Positions 7,157-15,326 of a stretch of 22,663 nucleotides of DNA are shown here, piece after piece; the first letter of the stretch is position 1; the number at the start of each line of letters is the position of its first letter. Position numbers and translations under genes: made by a program. The notes beneath the pieces were generated by a model that made no database searches, had not been told where the DNA came from, and saw nothing but the letters and a program-made list of their open reading frames with translations. The DNA is from an uncultured Eubacteriales bacterium (lineage in GTDB: Bacteria > Bacillota > Clostridia > Christensenellales > Borkfalkiaceae), in contig CAJLXC010000024.1 in NCBI GenBank assembly GCA_905210545.1, forward strand, positions 1 to 22,663, in the 5' to 3' direction.

Positions 7157-8245
7157 ATCAAGTAACGACAAAACGGAAGATTCCGACGGTTTTTCTTTTA
7201 AAGGAATCTTTGGGGCGACGATTTCGACAAAAGTTCCCAGTCTTCCCGAAATATGCGCCCTTGCGCCGCGAATATAAGAAATGCCGCCGCCGGTAACTTC
7301 TATAGGCACGTAATCCGGTATCGCGTATCCGGAAGCTTCTGCCGACTCCTCTATTCTTTCGCATAAAACGTCGAGGCAGCTTCTTATAACTTCCCTGACG
7401 GTTTCCGCCGAATAATATCCGCCGTTACTGCACGAAATCACGTCGTAAGCTCCTGCCGGAACGGAACTTATGCTGACTTTTCTTTTCAGCTCTTCGGCGT
7501 CTTCAAACGATATTCCGAATTTTTCCGTTAGGGCTGCCGTTATATATCCGCCGCCGAAATCGAACGTGTTCTGATATAAAATTCCGTCGCCCTGTATAAG
7601 CGAATAAGTGGTAGTGATATAACCCGAATCTACAAGCACGGCGATTTTATCTCTCGTTTCGGCTTCTAAAAGATACATAGCCTCCGCAAGCGCGGTCGAT
7701 ACGAATTCCACCGACGAAAAACCCGAACCCGAAAGCACGGGTTTTATCGTGTCTATAAAATAATTGTCGCAGGTTATAAAAGACAGCTTGCCCTTCAGAA
7801 TTTCGCTCACTTCTCCTATGGGGTTTGCAAGCCGTCTGTATCCGTCCAGCTCGAAAACTATGGCGGAACGGTTTATCAACGTTTTCTTTGCGGAAGACAG
7901 CACGAACGCCGAATCGAACAGATTGTCCGTATCTTTTTCGGTGATTCTTTTCTTTTTGGGAAAAGATAACTGGCTGTCTTTTACGGTAACGTCCGTAAAT
8001 TCGCCCGGCACGCCCACGAAAACGGAATCGACTTCCGCGCCGACCGATTTTTTTATAAAATGCGCCGAAGCGATAAGCGTTTTTTTCAAAGCTTCCGCAT
8101 CGAAAAAAGTTCTCTCCGAAAAACCGTCGTAAGGATAATCCCTGCGCGCTTTTATCAAAAAGGTTTTGTTTATTCCCCGTTCTCCGATGATCGCCGTTAT
8201 TTTGGAAGATCCCACGTCGAGAACGGCAGTATGTTTCTTTCGCAT
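7145..8245 (-). CDS. ftsA: Cell division protein FtsA (divergent clostridial type)
   Basis: FtsA is an actin-like protein that tethers FtsZ to the membrane. From the ATG at 8245 it has 366 residues. The first phosphate loop AVLDVGSSKI is at residues 7-16, a second loop LVDSGYITTTYS replaces the usual D-I-G-G-G-T-T pattern, and FDFGGGYITAAL and EVTGGGISYIRG follow. The C-terminus ends in SSVLSLLDLTF without the basic amphipathic helix that normally anchors FtsA to the membrane. I chose 8245 because GGAG precedes it; an in-frame upstream start at 8293 would run into ftsQ. The degenerate loop seems shared with other clostridial FtsA-like proteins, from memory only. Confidence 0.85.
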   Translation of the reverse strand: MRKKHTAVLDVGSSKITAIIGERGINKTFLIKARRDYPYDGFSERTFFDAEALKKTLIASAHFIKKSVGAEVDSVFVGVPGEFTDVTVKDSQLSFPKKKRITEKDTDNLFDSAFVLSSAKKTLINRSAIVFELDGYRRLANPIGEVSEILKGKLSFITCDNYFIDTIKPVLSGSGFSSVEFVSTALAEAMYLLEAETRDKIAVLVDSGYITTTYSLIQGDGILYQNTFDFGGGYITAALTEKFGISFEDAEELKRKVSISSVPAGAYDVISCSNGGYYSAETVREVIRSCLDVLCERIEESAEASGYAIPDYVPIEVTGGGISYIRGARAHISGRLGTFVEIVAPKIPLKEKPSESSVLSLLDLTF

Positions 8246-8271
8246 ATTTTTCTCCGTTTTATAACGTTGTT

Positions 8272-9030
8272 CTAACGGGACTTTTCGGTCCACTCGATTT
8301 TAAATTCGCCGCTTACGAGCTTTACCGCCGTTATCTTATCGAACGATTTGTAATAATCGTCCGTACTGTCGTTGTAGGCGGCAAACGCTGCAAGCGTTTT
8401 TTCTTTGCCCTGATCGTCCGCGTCGGGAATTTCTATCATAACGCCCGTATACGTATAAAATCTGAAATCTTTTCTTTCCGTTTCGGACAAAACCGTTACC
8501 GACTTTATGTTATCCGTTAGTTCCGCCGCTTTGGCCGTTTCTAAAAACAATCCGAAAAACGCGTCGTCGCTCGTGCCGAGAACTTTACCCGGAACGGCTT
8601 CTTTAACGGAAATTCCTTCCGTTTGTAAAGTGATCAGTTCTCTGCTCTCTTCCCGATAATCTTCTATCGACAGCAAAACCCCGTCCTCGTCCAGAACGTA
8701 AATTTTATCGCCGTAAGAAAGCCTGTACACTTCACGTCTTTCTTTTACCGTAAAACGTATAACGTTGGGAAAAACTTTCCGAGGTTTGCCTTCGAGATAA
8801 AAATACGGATAATCGTCTATAATCGAAAACACGTCTTCTTCGGATAAAAACCACAAAGACCTTCCCTTAAGACCTCCGAAAGCTTCATTCAGCGCGGACA
8901 CGTCCGTATCGTCCGAAACCTCGTACCTTACGTCGGTTTTTTTAACCAAAGACAAAAGAACAAACGCAAAAATCGCGGATACGACAAAAGCCGCCGCGAT
9001 GAGTATTGCGCAAATTTTTCTGTTTTTCAT
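8272..9030 (-). CDS. ftsQ: Cell division protein FtsQ/DivIB
   Basis: This 252-residue protein has one N-terminal membrane segment (about residues 7-28). An extracytoplasmic POTRA-like domain begins at the D-V-R-Y-E-V strand, and a beta domain follows it with the family pattern KIYVLDEDGVLLS near residues 130-142. FtsQ/DivIB forms a complex with FtsL and DivIC at the septum and regulates FtsW-FtsI. Position between murA and ftsA is typical of the cluster. Sequence divergence is high, as is common for this family. Confidence 0.85.
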   Translation of the reverse strand: MKNRKICAILIAAAFVVSAIFAFVLLSLVKKTDVRYEVSDDTDVSALNEAFGGLKGRSLWFLSEEDVFSIIDDYPYFYLEGKPRKVFPNVIRFTVKERREVYRLSYGDKIYVLDEDGVLLSIEDYREESRELITLQTEGISVKEAVPGKVLGTSDDAFFGLFLETAKAAELTDNIKSVTVLSETERKDFRFYTYTGVMIEIPDADDQGKEKTLAAFAAYNDSTDDYYKSFDKITAVKLVSGEFKIEWTEKSR

Positions 9031-9049
9031 ATATTATCTTCCGTTTAGT

Positions 9050-10300
9050 TTACTCGGTCTTTACGATATCCGCGCCGAGTTCCTTAAGTTTTTTTTCTAT
9101 GTGCGCGTAGCCGCGTTCTATATGCTCCGAGCCGCTTACGACGGTTTTGCCTTCTGCATTAAGCCCCGCAAGAACGAGAGCCGCGCCGCCGCGCAGATCT
9201 TCCGCGCAGACTTCCGCGCCGCAAAGCCTTTTCACGCCGTTCACGATTGCGGTTCTGCCGTTTACCGATATGTCCGCACCCATTTTGTTAAGCTCCGACG
9301 TATAAGAAAATCTGTTTTCGAATACGGATTCTTCTATAACGGACACCCCGTCGGACACAGCCGCGAGCGCGGTTGTCTGGGCTTGCATATCCGTAGGAAA
9401 ATACGGATAATAACCTGTTTTTACGAACACGGGAGAACGCCTTTTACCCGCGTGCAGATATATTATATCATTTTTTACGCTCATTTTACAAGTATTATCG
9501 CAAAGTTTACCGATTAAAGCCGAAATATTTTCCGCGCGCACCCCCGAAATTTCTATTTCTCCGCCCGTTATCGCCGCCGCGACGAGATAAGTTCCCGTTT
9601 CTATCCTGTCGAAAACCGGTCTGTATTCCGTTCCGTGAAATTTCTTTACGCCCGTAACTCTTATAATCTCCGTTCCCGCGCCTGAAATTTTGCCGCCCAT
9701 CGCCCGTAAAAAATTCGCAAGATCGACGATTTCGGGTTCTCGCGCGGCGTTTTTTATGAGCGTTTCGCCCTCGGCGGCGCAAGCCGCGATAAGCGCGTTT
9801 TCGGTAGCACCGACCGAAGGAATAGAGAGTTCTATCACTCCACCGCAAAGCCTGTCGCACGAGAAAGAAACGGAAGTCTCCGATTCCTCGGTTTTTACGC
9901 CGAGAACGTTAAGCGCGGCAAGGTGCATATCCACGGGGCGTTTGCCTATTCTGCACCCGCCGGGAAAGGCGATTTCCGCGCGGCGGCTGACGGCAACCAA
10001 CGCACCCGCAAGCAGAACGGAAGATCTCAGCTTGCGGGACAGTTCACGCGAGACGCAACTTTTTTTAAGACCGTCGTTTTTCATAATCAGATTATCGTCT
10101 TCGATGCGATAATTTACGCCGAGTTCTCCGACGATCGCCAGCATATTTTTAACGTCCGCTATATCGGGACAATCTTTTATCACCACCTCTTCTTCGGTAA
10201 GAAGCGACGCCGCTATTATGGGCAGTACGGAATTTTTAGCTCTTTCCGCTTTAATCTTTCCGCAGAGCCTTTTCCCGCCTTCGATTACGAATTTTCCCAT
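9050..10300 (-). CDS. murA: UDP-N-acetylglucosamine 1-carboxyvinyltransferase MurA
   Basis: MurA transfers enolpyruvate from phosphoenolpyruvate to UDP-GlcNAc, the first committed step of peptidoglycan synthesis. The 416 residues contain K22-N23 in AERAKNSVLPI, the catalytic cysteine C116 in the PGGCRIG loop (the fosfomycin target; sensitivity is expected since the cysteine is present), and the late RGGAALVLAGL segment. GGGAGAG precedes the ATG. It sits between ftsW and ftsQ, where many Bacillota carry murG. Two MurA paralogues are common in this phylum; whether another exists in this genome is not visible. Confidence 0.95.
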   Translation of the reverse strand: MGKFVIEGGKRLCGKIKAERAKNSVLPIIAASLLTEEEVVIKDCPDIADVKNMLAIVGELGVNYRIEDDNLIMKNDGLKKSCVSRELSRKLRSSVLLAGALVAVSRRAEIAFPGGCRIGKRPVDMHLAALNVLGVKTEESETSVSFSCDRLCGGVIELSIPSVGATENALIAACAAEGETLIKNAAREPEIVDLANFLRAMGGKISGAGTEIIRVTGVKKFHGTEYRPVFDRIETGTYLVAAAITGGEIEISGVRAENISALIGKLCDNTCKMSVKNDIIYLHAGKRRSPVFVKTGYYPYFPTDMQAQTTALAAVSDGVSVIEESVFENRFSYTSELNKMGADISVNGRTAIVNGVKRLCGAEVCAEDLRGGAALVLAGLNAEGKTVVSGSEHIERGYAHIEKKLKELGADIVKTE

Positions 10301-10355
10301 AACTCTCTCCCGATAAACGTCGATATACTATTTTATGGGAAACCTTATAAAAAAG

Positions 10356-11489
10356 TTAATCGATTCGGAAAACTCCCGCGCCCTGACGGGAAACGTTATA
10401 CACTATACCGAATTCCGCCATAAATATTATTATAGACGTGTTCCCGCTGGACACGAGCGGCAGCGGCAAGCCCGTGGGAGGAATACTCCCCGTAACGACG
10501 AGCGCGTTTATGACCGCCTGTATTCCGAAAATCATCGTTATGCCGACCGACAACAAAAAACCGAAAACGTCTTTGGCTCGTCCGGCAGCTTTTATTCCTT
10601 TTAAGATTATAAAAAAAATCAACCCGAAAAAAAACAGCAGTCCGATAAAACCCGTTTCTTCGCCTATGACGGATAAAATAAAATCCGATTCCGCGAACGG
10701 CAAAAAGGCGTATTTTTGTCTTGAATTGAAAATTCCCACTCCGAACCAGCCGCCCGAACCCAAAGCGTATAACGACTGCAGGAGCTGATAGCCTTCTCCT
10801 TTGGGATTTGCCCAGGGATCGATAAACGCCGCGAGTCGCTTTAACCTGTACGGCTCGATGATGATAAGCACCCCCGCAAACGCTATCGCAGGCAAAATAA
10901 GAAAACACAGGTTTTTAAGCTTTGCGCCCGCGGCAAAAATAACGGTGAGCGTCAATAATCCCACGCAGACGGTGATGGACATATTAGGTTCTATAATAAT
11001 AAGCCCGCACAAAAGTCCGCCGAACGCAAGCACGGGCAGAATCCCCTTGAACGTTTTTGACCTTTCGGGATTTTCGGAAAAATACGTCGCGCCGAATAAA
11101 ATGAGCGAAAACTTCGCAATCTCCGACGGCTGCAACGTGAACGCTCCGAAGCCTATCCACCTTTTTGCCCCGTAATTTTCTACGCCTATACCCGGCACGA
11201 AAACAAGCGCGAGCAAAACGACGGTTATGACGGCGACGGGAATCGTGAACCTTTTAAGCTTTTCGTAATCGAAGTTAGCGGTAAAAATCATAGCGATTGC
11301 GCCGAGCGTAACGCCGATCAACTGTTTCTTTACGAAAAAAAACGAATCGTTATAAGTTTTTGCAGCCGTATAATTGCTTGCCGAATATATAAAAACCGTT
11401 CCGATAAGCGCGAGCGCGACCACAGCGACGAGCAGAGAAAAATCGCCGCCCGCTCTTTTTTTTCGTTTAAGCGTTATCGCGGAATTCAC
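10356..11489 (-). CDS. ftsW: SEDS peptidoglycan glycosyltransferase FtsW
   Basis: This protein of 377 residues, with about ten membrane segments, is of the FtsW/RodA/SpoVE family, which polymerises lipid II glycan strands together with a class B penicillin-binding protein. Visible motifs are FIYSAS in the first membrane segment, RWIGFGAFTLQPSEIAK, and near the end PLPLVSSGNTS, where the family usually has S-x-G-G-[ST]-S. The GTG at 11489 is chosen because it overlaps the murD stop as GTGA and has GGAGG nine bases upstream. An upstream in-frame start at 11546 would add a basic stretch lying fully within murD. Division FtsW rather than spore SpoVE is inferred from the neighbours. Confidence 0.92.
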   Translation of the reverse strand: MNSAITLKRKKRAGGDFSLLVAVVALALIGTVFIYSASNYTAAKTYNDSFFFVKKQLIGVTLGAIAMIFTANFDYEKLKRFTIPVAVITVVLLALVFVPGIGVENYGAKRWIGFGAFTLQPSEIAKFSLILFGATYFSENPERSKTFKGILPVLAFGGLLCGLIIIEPNMSITVCVGLLTLTVIFAAGAKLKNLCFLILPAIAFAGVLIIIEPYRLKRLAAFIDPWANPKGEGYQLLQSLYALGSGGWFGVGIFNSRQKYAFLPFAESDFILSVIGEETGFIGLLFFFGLIFFIILKGIKAAGRAKDVFGFLLSVGITMIFGIQAVINALVVTGSIPPTGLPLPLVSSGNTSIIIFMAEFGIVYNVSRQGAGVFRID

Positions 11490-12835
11490 TTTTTTTCGCC
11501 TCCGAAAACGAGTTTTTTGAACACGTCGCCGCGTTCTTCGCAACAACGGAATTCGTCAAAGCTGGCGCAGGCGGGGCTAAGCAACACGCATTGTCCGCTT
11601 TTTGCGACGGATTTGGCTATTTCTACCGCTTTTTCAAACTTATCGGTAACGGTAAACGCAAAATTGCCCGCGCGCGCCGCCGCCTGCAGCATATTTTCTC
11701 TCGCCGCGCCCGTTATCACCGTATGTATGACCTTGGAATCGTTTATCGCGGCAAAAAGCCTGTCGTATTTTTCACCTTTCTCGCTCCCGCCGAGAATAAG
11801 CACCGCGGGAAGGGAAAGATCGGATATGGCGGTTATGGCGGAAGCGGTGTTCGTCGCTTTGGAGTCGTCGTAAAATTTAACGCCGTTCATCTCGCCTATC
11901 ATTTGATTTCTGTGCGGCACGCCTTTAAAGTTTTTCAGAGCGGAAACGATCGCTTCGTTTTTCACGCCGAACAGTTTGGCGACGGCGATTGCAAACAACG
12001 CGTTATACACGTTATGCTTTCCCGATAGCGGAATATCCGAAGTCGTTGCGACAGGCTCGCCTTTATAATACAACACGTCGCCTTCCGCATAAGCTCCGTC
12101 TACCCTTTCGTTTACGGAAACCCATACGACGGCGGCTTTTATTTCGGGGTAAAAGCTTCTCACCGTTTCGTCGTCGTAGTTGAGAACGCAGTATTCGCTT
12201 TCTCTCTGATTTCTGAAAATCCTTTTTTTAAGAAAAATATAGTTTTCCATAGAATAATGACGTTCGAGATGGTCGGGCGAGATATTAAGAATACACGATA
12301 CGTGCGGTTTAAAGTCGCTTACGCTTTCTAACTGAAAGCTCGATACTTCCGTGACGAATACCGTATCTCTGTCCGTTTTTTCCGTTACGGAGCTGACGGG
12401 AATACCTACGTTACCCGCAAGCTCGCGCTTTATCCCCGCTTTTTCTAAAACGGCGTCGATCAGCGAAACGGTCGTTGTTTTTCCGTTCGTTCCAGTAACG
12501 CCTATAATCACGGGCGAAATCGTTTCGAACGCAAATTCCAGCTCGCCCGTTATGCGTTTACCCATAGTCTTTGCCTTTACGGCGACTTCGTGATTTATAG
12601 GCACGCCCGGACTTATCACGAGCGCGTCCGATTCTTTTATCGCCTCGTCTATCCCGTCGGCGGAAACTTTTATCGCGCCGCGAGATATAAGCTCGTTTTC
12701 GGCTTTTTGTATTCTGTCGCTTTCAAGCTCTTCGTAAAAATAACATTTTCCGCCGTTTTTTAAAATATACCCGGCAGCCGAAAAACCGCTTTTCGACACG
12801 CCGAGTATAAGAAACTTCTGATTTTTTATATACAT
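11486..12835 (-). CDS. murD: UDP-N-acetylmuramoylalanine-D-glutamate ligase MurD
   Basis: MurD adds D-glutamate to UDP-MurNAc-L-Ala using ATP, in the cytoplasm. The 449 residues show the Rossmann-like N-terminus with FLILGVSKSG, the Mur ligase ATP loop GVTGTNGKTTT (residues 112-122), and the central HNVYNALFA and late PHRNQMIG, DDSKATN segments typical of MurD. The length is normal. The site before the ATG has only a weak ribosome binding site (GGGCGG), 31 bases after the mraY stop. Its D-glutamate substrate could be supplied by the racemase-like gene upstream of mraZ. Confidence 0.96.
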   Translation of the reverse strand: MYIKNQKFLILGVSKSGFSAAGYILKNGGKCYFYEELESDRIQKAENELISRGAIKVSADGIDEAIKESDALVISPGVPINHEVAVKAKTMGKRITGELEFAFETISPVIIGVTGTNGKTTTVSLIDAVLEKAGIKRELAGNVGIPVSSVTEKTDRDTVFVTEVSSFQLESVSDFKPHVSCILNISPDHLERHYSMENYIFLKKRIFRNQRESEYCVLNYDDETVRSFYPEIKAAVVWVSVNERVDGAYAEGDVLYYKGEPVATTSDIPLSGKHNVYNALFAIAVAKLFGVKNEAIVSALKNFKGVPHRNQMIGEMNGVKFYDDSKATNTASAITAISDLSLPAVLILGGSEKGEKYDRLFAAINDSKVIHTVITGAARENMLQAAARAGNFAFTVTDKFEKAVEIAKSVAKSGQCVLLSPACASFDEFRCCEERGDVFKKLVFGGEKK

Positions 12836-12866
12836 TTCGTAACCGCCCGTTTTTTTATATTCTTTC

Positions 12867-13859
12867 TTACAAATAGAATATGACGGACAACGCCCCCGTT
12901 ATGCAGGTTACTACGAGATACAGAAAAGAAATCTGCGTTTCGGAATTACCCTTAAGCTGCAGATGGTGATGAAAAGGAGCCATTAAAAACACTCTCTTTT
13001 TTGTTCTTTTAAAGTGCGCTACCTGAATCATCACGGTTACTGCCGAAACGACGAAAACCGCGCCGATTATCGGAATAAAAAACGAATTGAACGAAAACAC
13101 GCTTATCGCGCCGATGAAACCGCCGAGAGAAAGCGACCCCGTATCTCCCATAAACACTTTTGCGGGACTGACGTTAAAACACAAAAACCCGACCGTCGCG
13201 CCGATAAGACAGCAGGCGAGAAGAACAAGCGACTCGTATTCTTCGTTTTTTAAGAACATATACGTAAACGCCGTCTTTTCGGCAACGATAAGCAGCGCGA
13301 TAAAAGCGAGATACGCGACGCTCGTTCCGCCCGCAAGCCCGTCTAAACCGTCGGTAAGATTCACGCCGTTCGTAATCGCGATGAAAATAAAAGCGATAAA
13401 CGGAACGGTTACCCACCCCATATCGATTTTCGCCTTAAAAAAAGGTACGAAAAAAGAAGTAATTCCGTTTCTGTATGCGAAAAAACCCGCCACGAGCGCA
13501 ATCGCGGTCTGAAACAGTATTTTCTGATAGGCTTTTAAGCCTTCGTTTCTTTTATGTCTGATTTTAAGAAAGTCGTCGAGAAAGCCTACGAGCATAAAGG
13601 CAAGCCCTATCGTCACCGAAACGGTGGCAACCCTTCCCGCACCGCCGCCGCAAACGAAAAATATAATCGCCGCCGCGGGAATGAAAAACAATCCGCCCAT
13701 AGTTGGCGTTCCGCTTTTGGATTTATGTTCTTTTACGTATTCGAGTATGGGTTGTCCGGCTTTTAACCTGCGTAAAAACGGAATAACGACCAGTCCCGAC
13801 AAAACCGACAAGGCGAACGCGCATAATATTGCAATAAAACAAATTTTTACGTCTTGCAT
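12867..13859 (-). CDS. mraY: Phospho-MurNAc-pentapeptide transferase MraY
   Basis: MraY makes lipid I from UDP-MurNAc-pentapeptide and undecaprenyl phosphate in the membrane. The 330 residues form about ten membrane segments. They carry the family motifs KSGTPTMGG, FLDDFLKI, NGVNLTDGLDGLAGG (catalytic aspartates), NVSPAKVFMGDTGSL and PFHHHLQLKG. The length is normal. Its start lies within the last codons of murE (13-base overlap), so no room remains for murF, which usually precedes mraY. Confidence 0.97.
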   Translation of the reverse strand: MQDVKICFIAILCAFALSVLSGLVVIPFLRRLKAGQPILEYVKEHKSKSGTPTMGGLFFIPAAAIIFFVCGGGAGRVATVSVTIGLAFMLVGFLDDFLKIRHKRNEGLKAYQKILFQTAIALVAGFFAYRNGITSFFVPFFKAKIDMGWVTVPFIAFIFIAITNGVNLTDGLDGLAGGTSVAYLAFIALLIVAEKTAFTYMFLKNEEYESLVLLACCLIGATVGFLCFNVSPAKVFMGDTGSLSLGGFIGAISVFSFNSFFIPIIGAVFVVSAVTVMIQVAHFKRTKKRVFLMAPFHHHLQLKGNSETQISFLYLVVTCITGALSVIFYL

Positions 13860-15292
13860 TTCCGAATAATTTCCTCTACCGTATCTTTGTCGTTATAAAG
13901 GCGTTTTATACCGAAAACTTCCTGATATTTTTCGTTGCCCTTGCCCGCGATTAAAATCACGTCGCCCTCGCGCGCGTAATTCACGGCGTATTCTATCCCT
14001 TCCGCACGATCCTGAACTATCACGTAATCGCGCGTAGAAAGAAGCGTGCCTTTCTCTATCTGCCATATTATATCCATAGGCTCTTCAAACCGCGGGTTAT
14101 CGCTCGTTATAACGGTAAAATCCGCCAGCTCGCCGCTGATTTTGCCCATCAGCGGTCGTTTCTTTTCGTCTCTGTTGCCGCCGCAGCCGAACACGCATAT
14201 CAATCTGTTTTTGCATACGCTTCTCGTAGCGATAAGCGCGTTTTCAAGTCCGTCCGGAGTATGAGCGTAATCGAGATAAACGTCGAATTCCCCTTCGTAA
14301 ACCTTTTCGAGCCGCCCGCCTACGCCTTTCAGGTTTTCAAGTCCGTCTGCGACTTCACGCGGGGTTATCCCGTAAAGAGCCGCCGCCGTTGCCGCCGCAA
14401 GCGCGTTGTAAACGTTAAACGCGCCTATCAGATTTATCGTTACGTCGTATATGCAGTCGAACAGATTTATTACGAAACTCTGACCGTCACCGTCCTCGTT
14501 TACGTCTATCGCGAAAACGTCCGCGGGGTTATCTATGCCGTAAGAAACGGCTTTTTGATTTTCGCCGATTATTTCCCTGCCGACGGCGTCGTCGCTGTTT
14601 ATCACGGCGTATTTGTAATCGTATTCGCGAAAAAGCTTTAATTTTGCGCGTTTATAGCTCTCCATATCCCCGAAAAAATCGAGATGGTCTTGCGTGAAAT
14701 TCGTAAATATAACCGTTTCGAATTTTATTCCGTACAGTTTATCGAGAAATATCGCGTGCGCGGAAAGTTCCATAACTACCGTTTCTACGCCCGCTTCCGC
14801 CATATCGAAAAAAGTTTTATGCAAAGCCAAGGGGTCGGGCGTGGTAAGAGTAGGCTCTGCGTATTTATCCGCATAAAACGTGCCGAGCGTGCCTGTAATT
14901 CCGCACTTTATTCCCGAATTTATAAGAATCGACGCGAGAAAATGCGCCGTCGTGGTTTTGCCGTTCGTGCCGGTTACGCCGATTATCCGCATTTTTTTAT
15001 CGGCGTGTCCGTAAAAGTTGGCGGCGATAACGCTCATCGCTTTACGCGCGTCTTTCACGAGTACCTGCGTAAGAGAGGTTTCGGTCGGCTTTTCGGTCAC
15101 GATCGCCGCCGCGCCGTAGTTTTCTACCTGTCTTATAAAACCGCGGCCGTCGTAATCTCTGCCTTTAAGGCATATAAAAAGACTGCCTTTGGTAACGGAA
15201 TTGCTGTCGCAAACCACTTCTTTTATTTCTTTTTCGACGTCGCCAGTAACCGAAACGACGCCGGCGTTTTCTATCAGGTTTTTCAGTTTCAT
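13847..15292 (-). CDS. murE: UDP-MurNAc-tripeptide synthetase MurE (meso-DAP type)
   Basis: MurE adds the third stem-peptide residue to UDP-MurNAc-L-Ala-D-Glu. The 481 residues contain the ATP loop GVTGTNGKTTT (105-115), LDYAHTPDGLENAL and, near residues 398-401, DNPR followed by FEEP. DNPR is the signature of enzymes using meso-diaminopimelate rather than lysine, so the cell wall is probably of the DAP type. I chose the ATG at 15292 because GGGGAGG lies seven bases upstream; the in-frame GTG at 15310 would precede that site. It follows ftsI closely. Confidence 0.96.
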   Translation of the reverse strand: MKLKNLIENAGVVSVTGDVEKEIKEVVCDSNSVTKGSLFICLKGRDYDGRGFIRQVENYGAAAIVTEKPTETSLTQVLVKDARKAMSVIAANFYGHADKKMRIIGVTGTNGKTTTAHFLASILINSGIKCGITGTLGTFYADKYAEPTLTTPDPLALHKTFFDMAEAGVETVVMELSAHAIFLDKLYGIKFETVIFTNFTQDHLDFFGDMESYKRAKLKLFREYDYKYAVINSDDAVGREIIGENQKAVSYGIDNPADVFAIDVNEDGDGQSFVINLFDCIYDVTINLIGAFNVYNALAAATAAALYGITPREVADGLENLKGVGGRLEKVYEGEFDVYLDYAHTPDGLENALIATRSVCKNRLICVFGCGGNRDEKKRPLMGKISGELADFTVITSDNPRFEEPMDIIWQIEKGTLLSTRDYVIVQDRAEGIEYAVNYAREGDVILIAGKGNEKYQEVFGIKRLYNDKDTVEEIIRKCKT

Positions 15293-15326
15293 CGTTTTCC
15301 CTCCCCGCACGTTTCGCGTTTGATTC

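Noticed and set aside
8246..8293. Upstream start of ftsA at 8293
   Set aside because: It would overlap the end of ftsQ, and the GGAG-preceded ATG at 8245 begins right before the conserved AVLDVGSSK strand.
11490..11546. Upstream in-frame start of ftsW inside murD
   Set aside because: The added basic peptide is only the shifted reading of murD; the GTG at 11489 has GGAGG and a GTGA overlap.
15293..15310. GTG start of murE at 15310
   Set aside because: The ribosome binding site GGGGAGG lies downstream of it and points to the ATG at 15292.
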